A stretch of DNA of 64,000 nt from Bacillus inaquosorum KCTC 13429 (GTDB lineage: Bacteria > Bacillota > Bacilli > Bacillales > Bacillaceae). Under the pieces are notes generated by a model. The model saw nothing but the letters and a program-made list of their open reading frames with translations, was not told where the DNA came from and searched no databases. How positions within the stretch are numbered: the first letter of the stretch is position 1; each line of letters starts with the position of its first letter. The stretch spans positions 62,001-126,000 of the forward strand of contig NZ_AMXN01000009.1 in NCBI RefSeq assembly GCF_000332645.1, given 5' to 3'. This document shows, in pieces, positions 63,997 through 64,000 of this stretch. The position numbers were made by a program, and so were the translations under genes.

Positions 63997-64000
63997 TGAA
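63997..64000 (+). CDS. 5' end of a second LXG toxin gene (truncated by window)
   Basis: AAGGAGA then ATG AA at 63996-64000 repeats the start context of the LXG gene at 30533 almost exactly (GAAGGAGAATGATATGAA). The gene is presumably yobL-like and continues beyond the window. Confidence 0.6.

Overview
The window is Bacillus subtilis-group chromosome carrying a large inserted element. The left 19.7 kb matches, gene for gene, my memory of the yoc/yob region of B. subtilis 168 read backwards: yocK, azoR1, 6S-2 RNA, recQ, yocH, desR/desK/des, yocD, yocC, yocB, yozB, yocA, czrA, yobW, yobV, yobU, yobT, yobS, yobR, yobQ, csaA. These genes have consensus Shine-Dalgarno sites, compact terminators and moderate GC. 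They cover stress and quinone response, DNA repair, cell-wall hydrolysis, membrane-fluidity sensing (Des/DesK/DesR) and a cluster of small regulators and enzymes.

From 19750 to 58982 lies a 39.2-kb AT-rich accessory element bounded by a perfect 121-bp direct repeat (19750-19870 and 58862-58982). A tyrosine integrase sits just inside the right repeat, and GTGACC motifs lie inside both ends. The left arm holds a repressor-like HTH protein and an arbitrium (AimR/AimP) locus whose receptor is broken and lacks its HTH domain. The AimP peptide gene is intact, with predicted signal GFGRGA. A Rep-like protein and a hairpin-rich non-coding stretch follow.

The middle (24.6-38 kb) is a competition block: a secreted WHH nuclease, a YokF-type nuclease, a secreted HNH protein, an LXG toxin with its YobK immunity protein, and five SMI1/KNR4 proteins. 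It continues with a BsrE-type type I toxin and antisense RNA, then a yolA-yolB-yolC-yolD-uvrX block colinear with SP-beta. A Rap/Phr pair, a holin remnant, GIY-YIG and HNH endonuclease genes and a YopP-like recombinase with TTCGCATAA palindromes follow.

From 43.7 to 51.3 kb is a defence-like cluster: a TIR/DUF4062-like protein, AbiH, and a three-gene operon combining an unknown protein, a HEPN-motif protein and a DUF4062 protein. The rest of the element is small hypothetical genes, a uracil-DNA-glycosylase-family protein and the integrase. I see no capsid, tail, terminase or conjugation genes, so it looks like a defective SP-beta-related prophage, a satellite or a genomic island.

The right flank (59-64 kb) is decayed prophage-6-type sequence plus xynA (GH11 xylanase), yobN (FAD amine oxidase) and a second SMI1-LXG module cut by the window end. 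Database names are from memory; no search was run.
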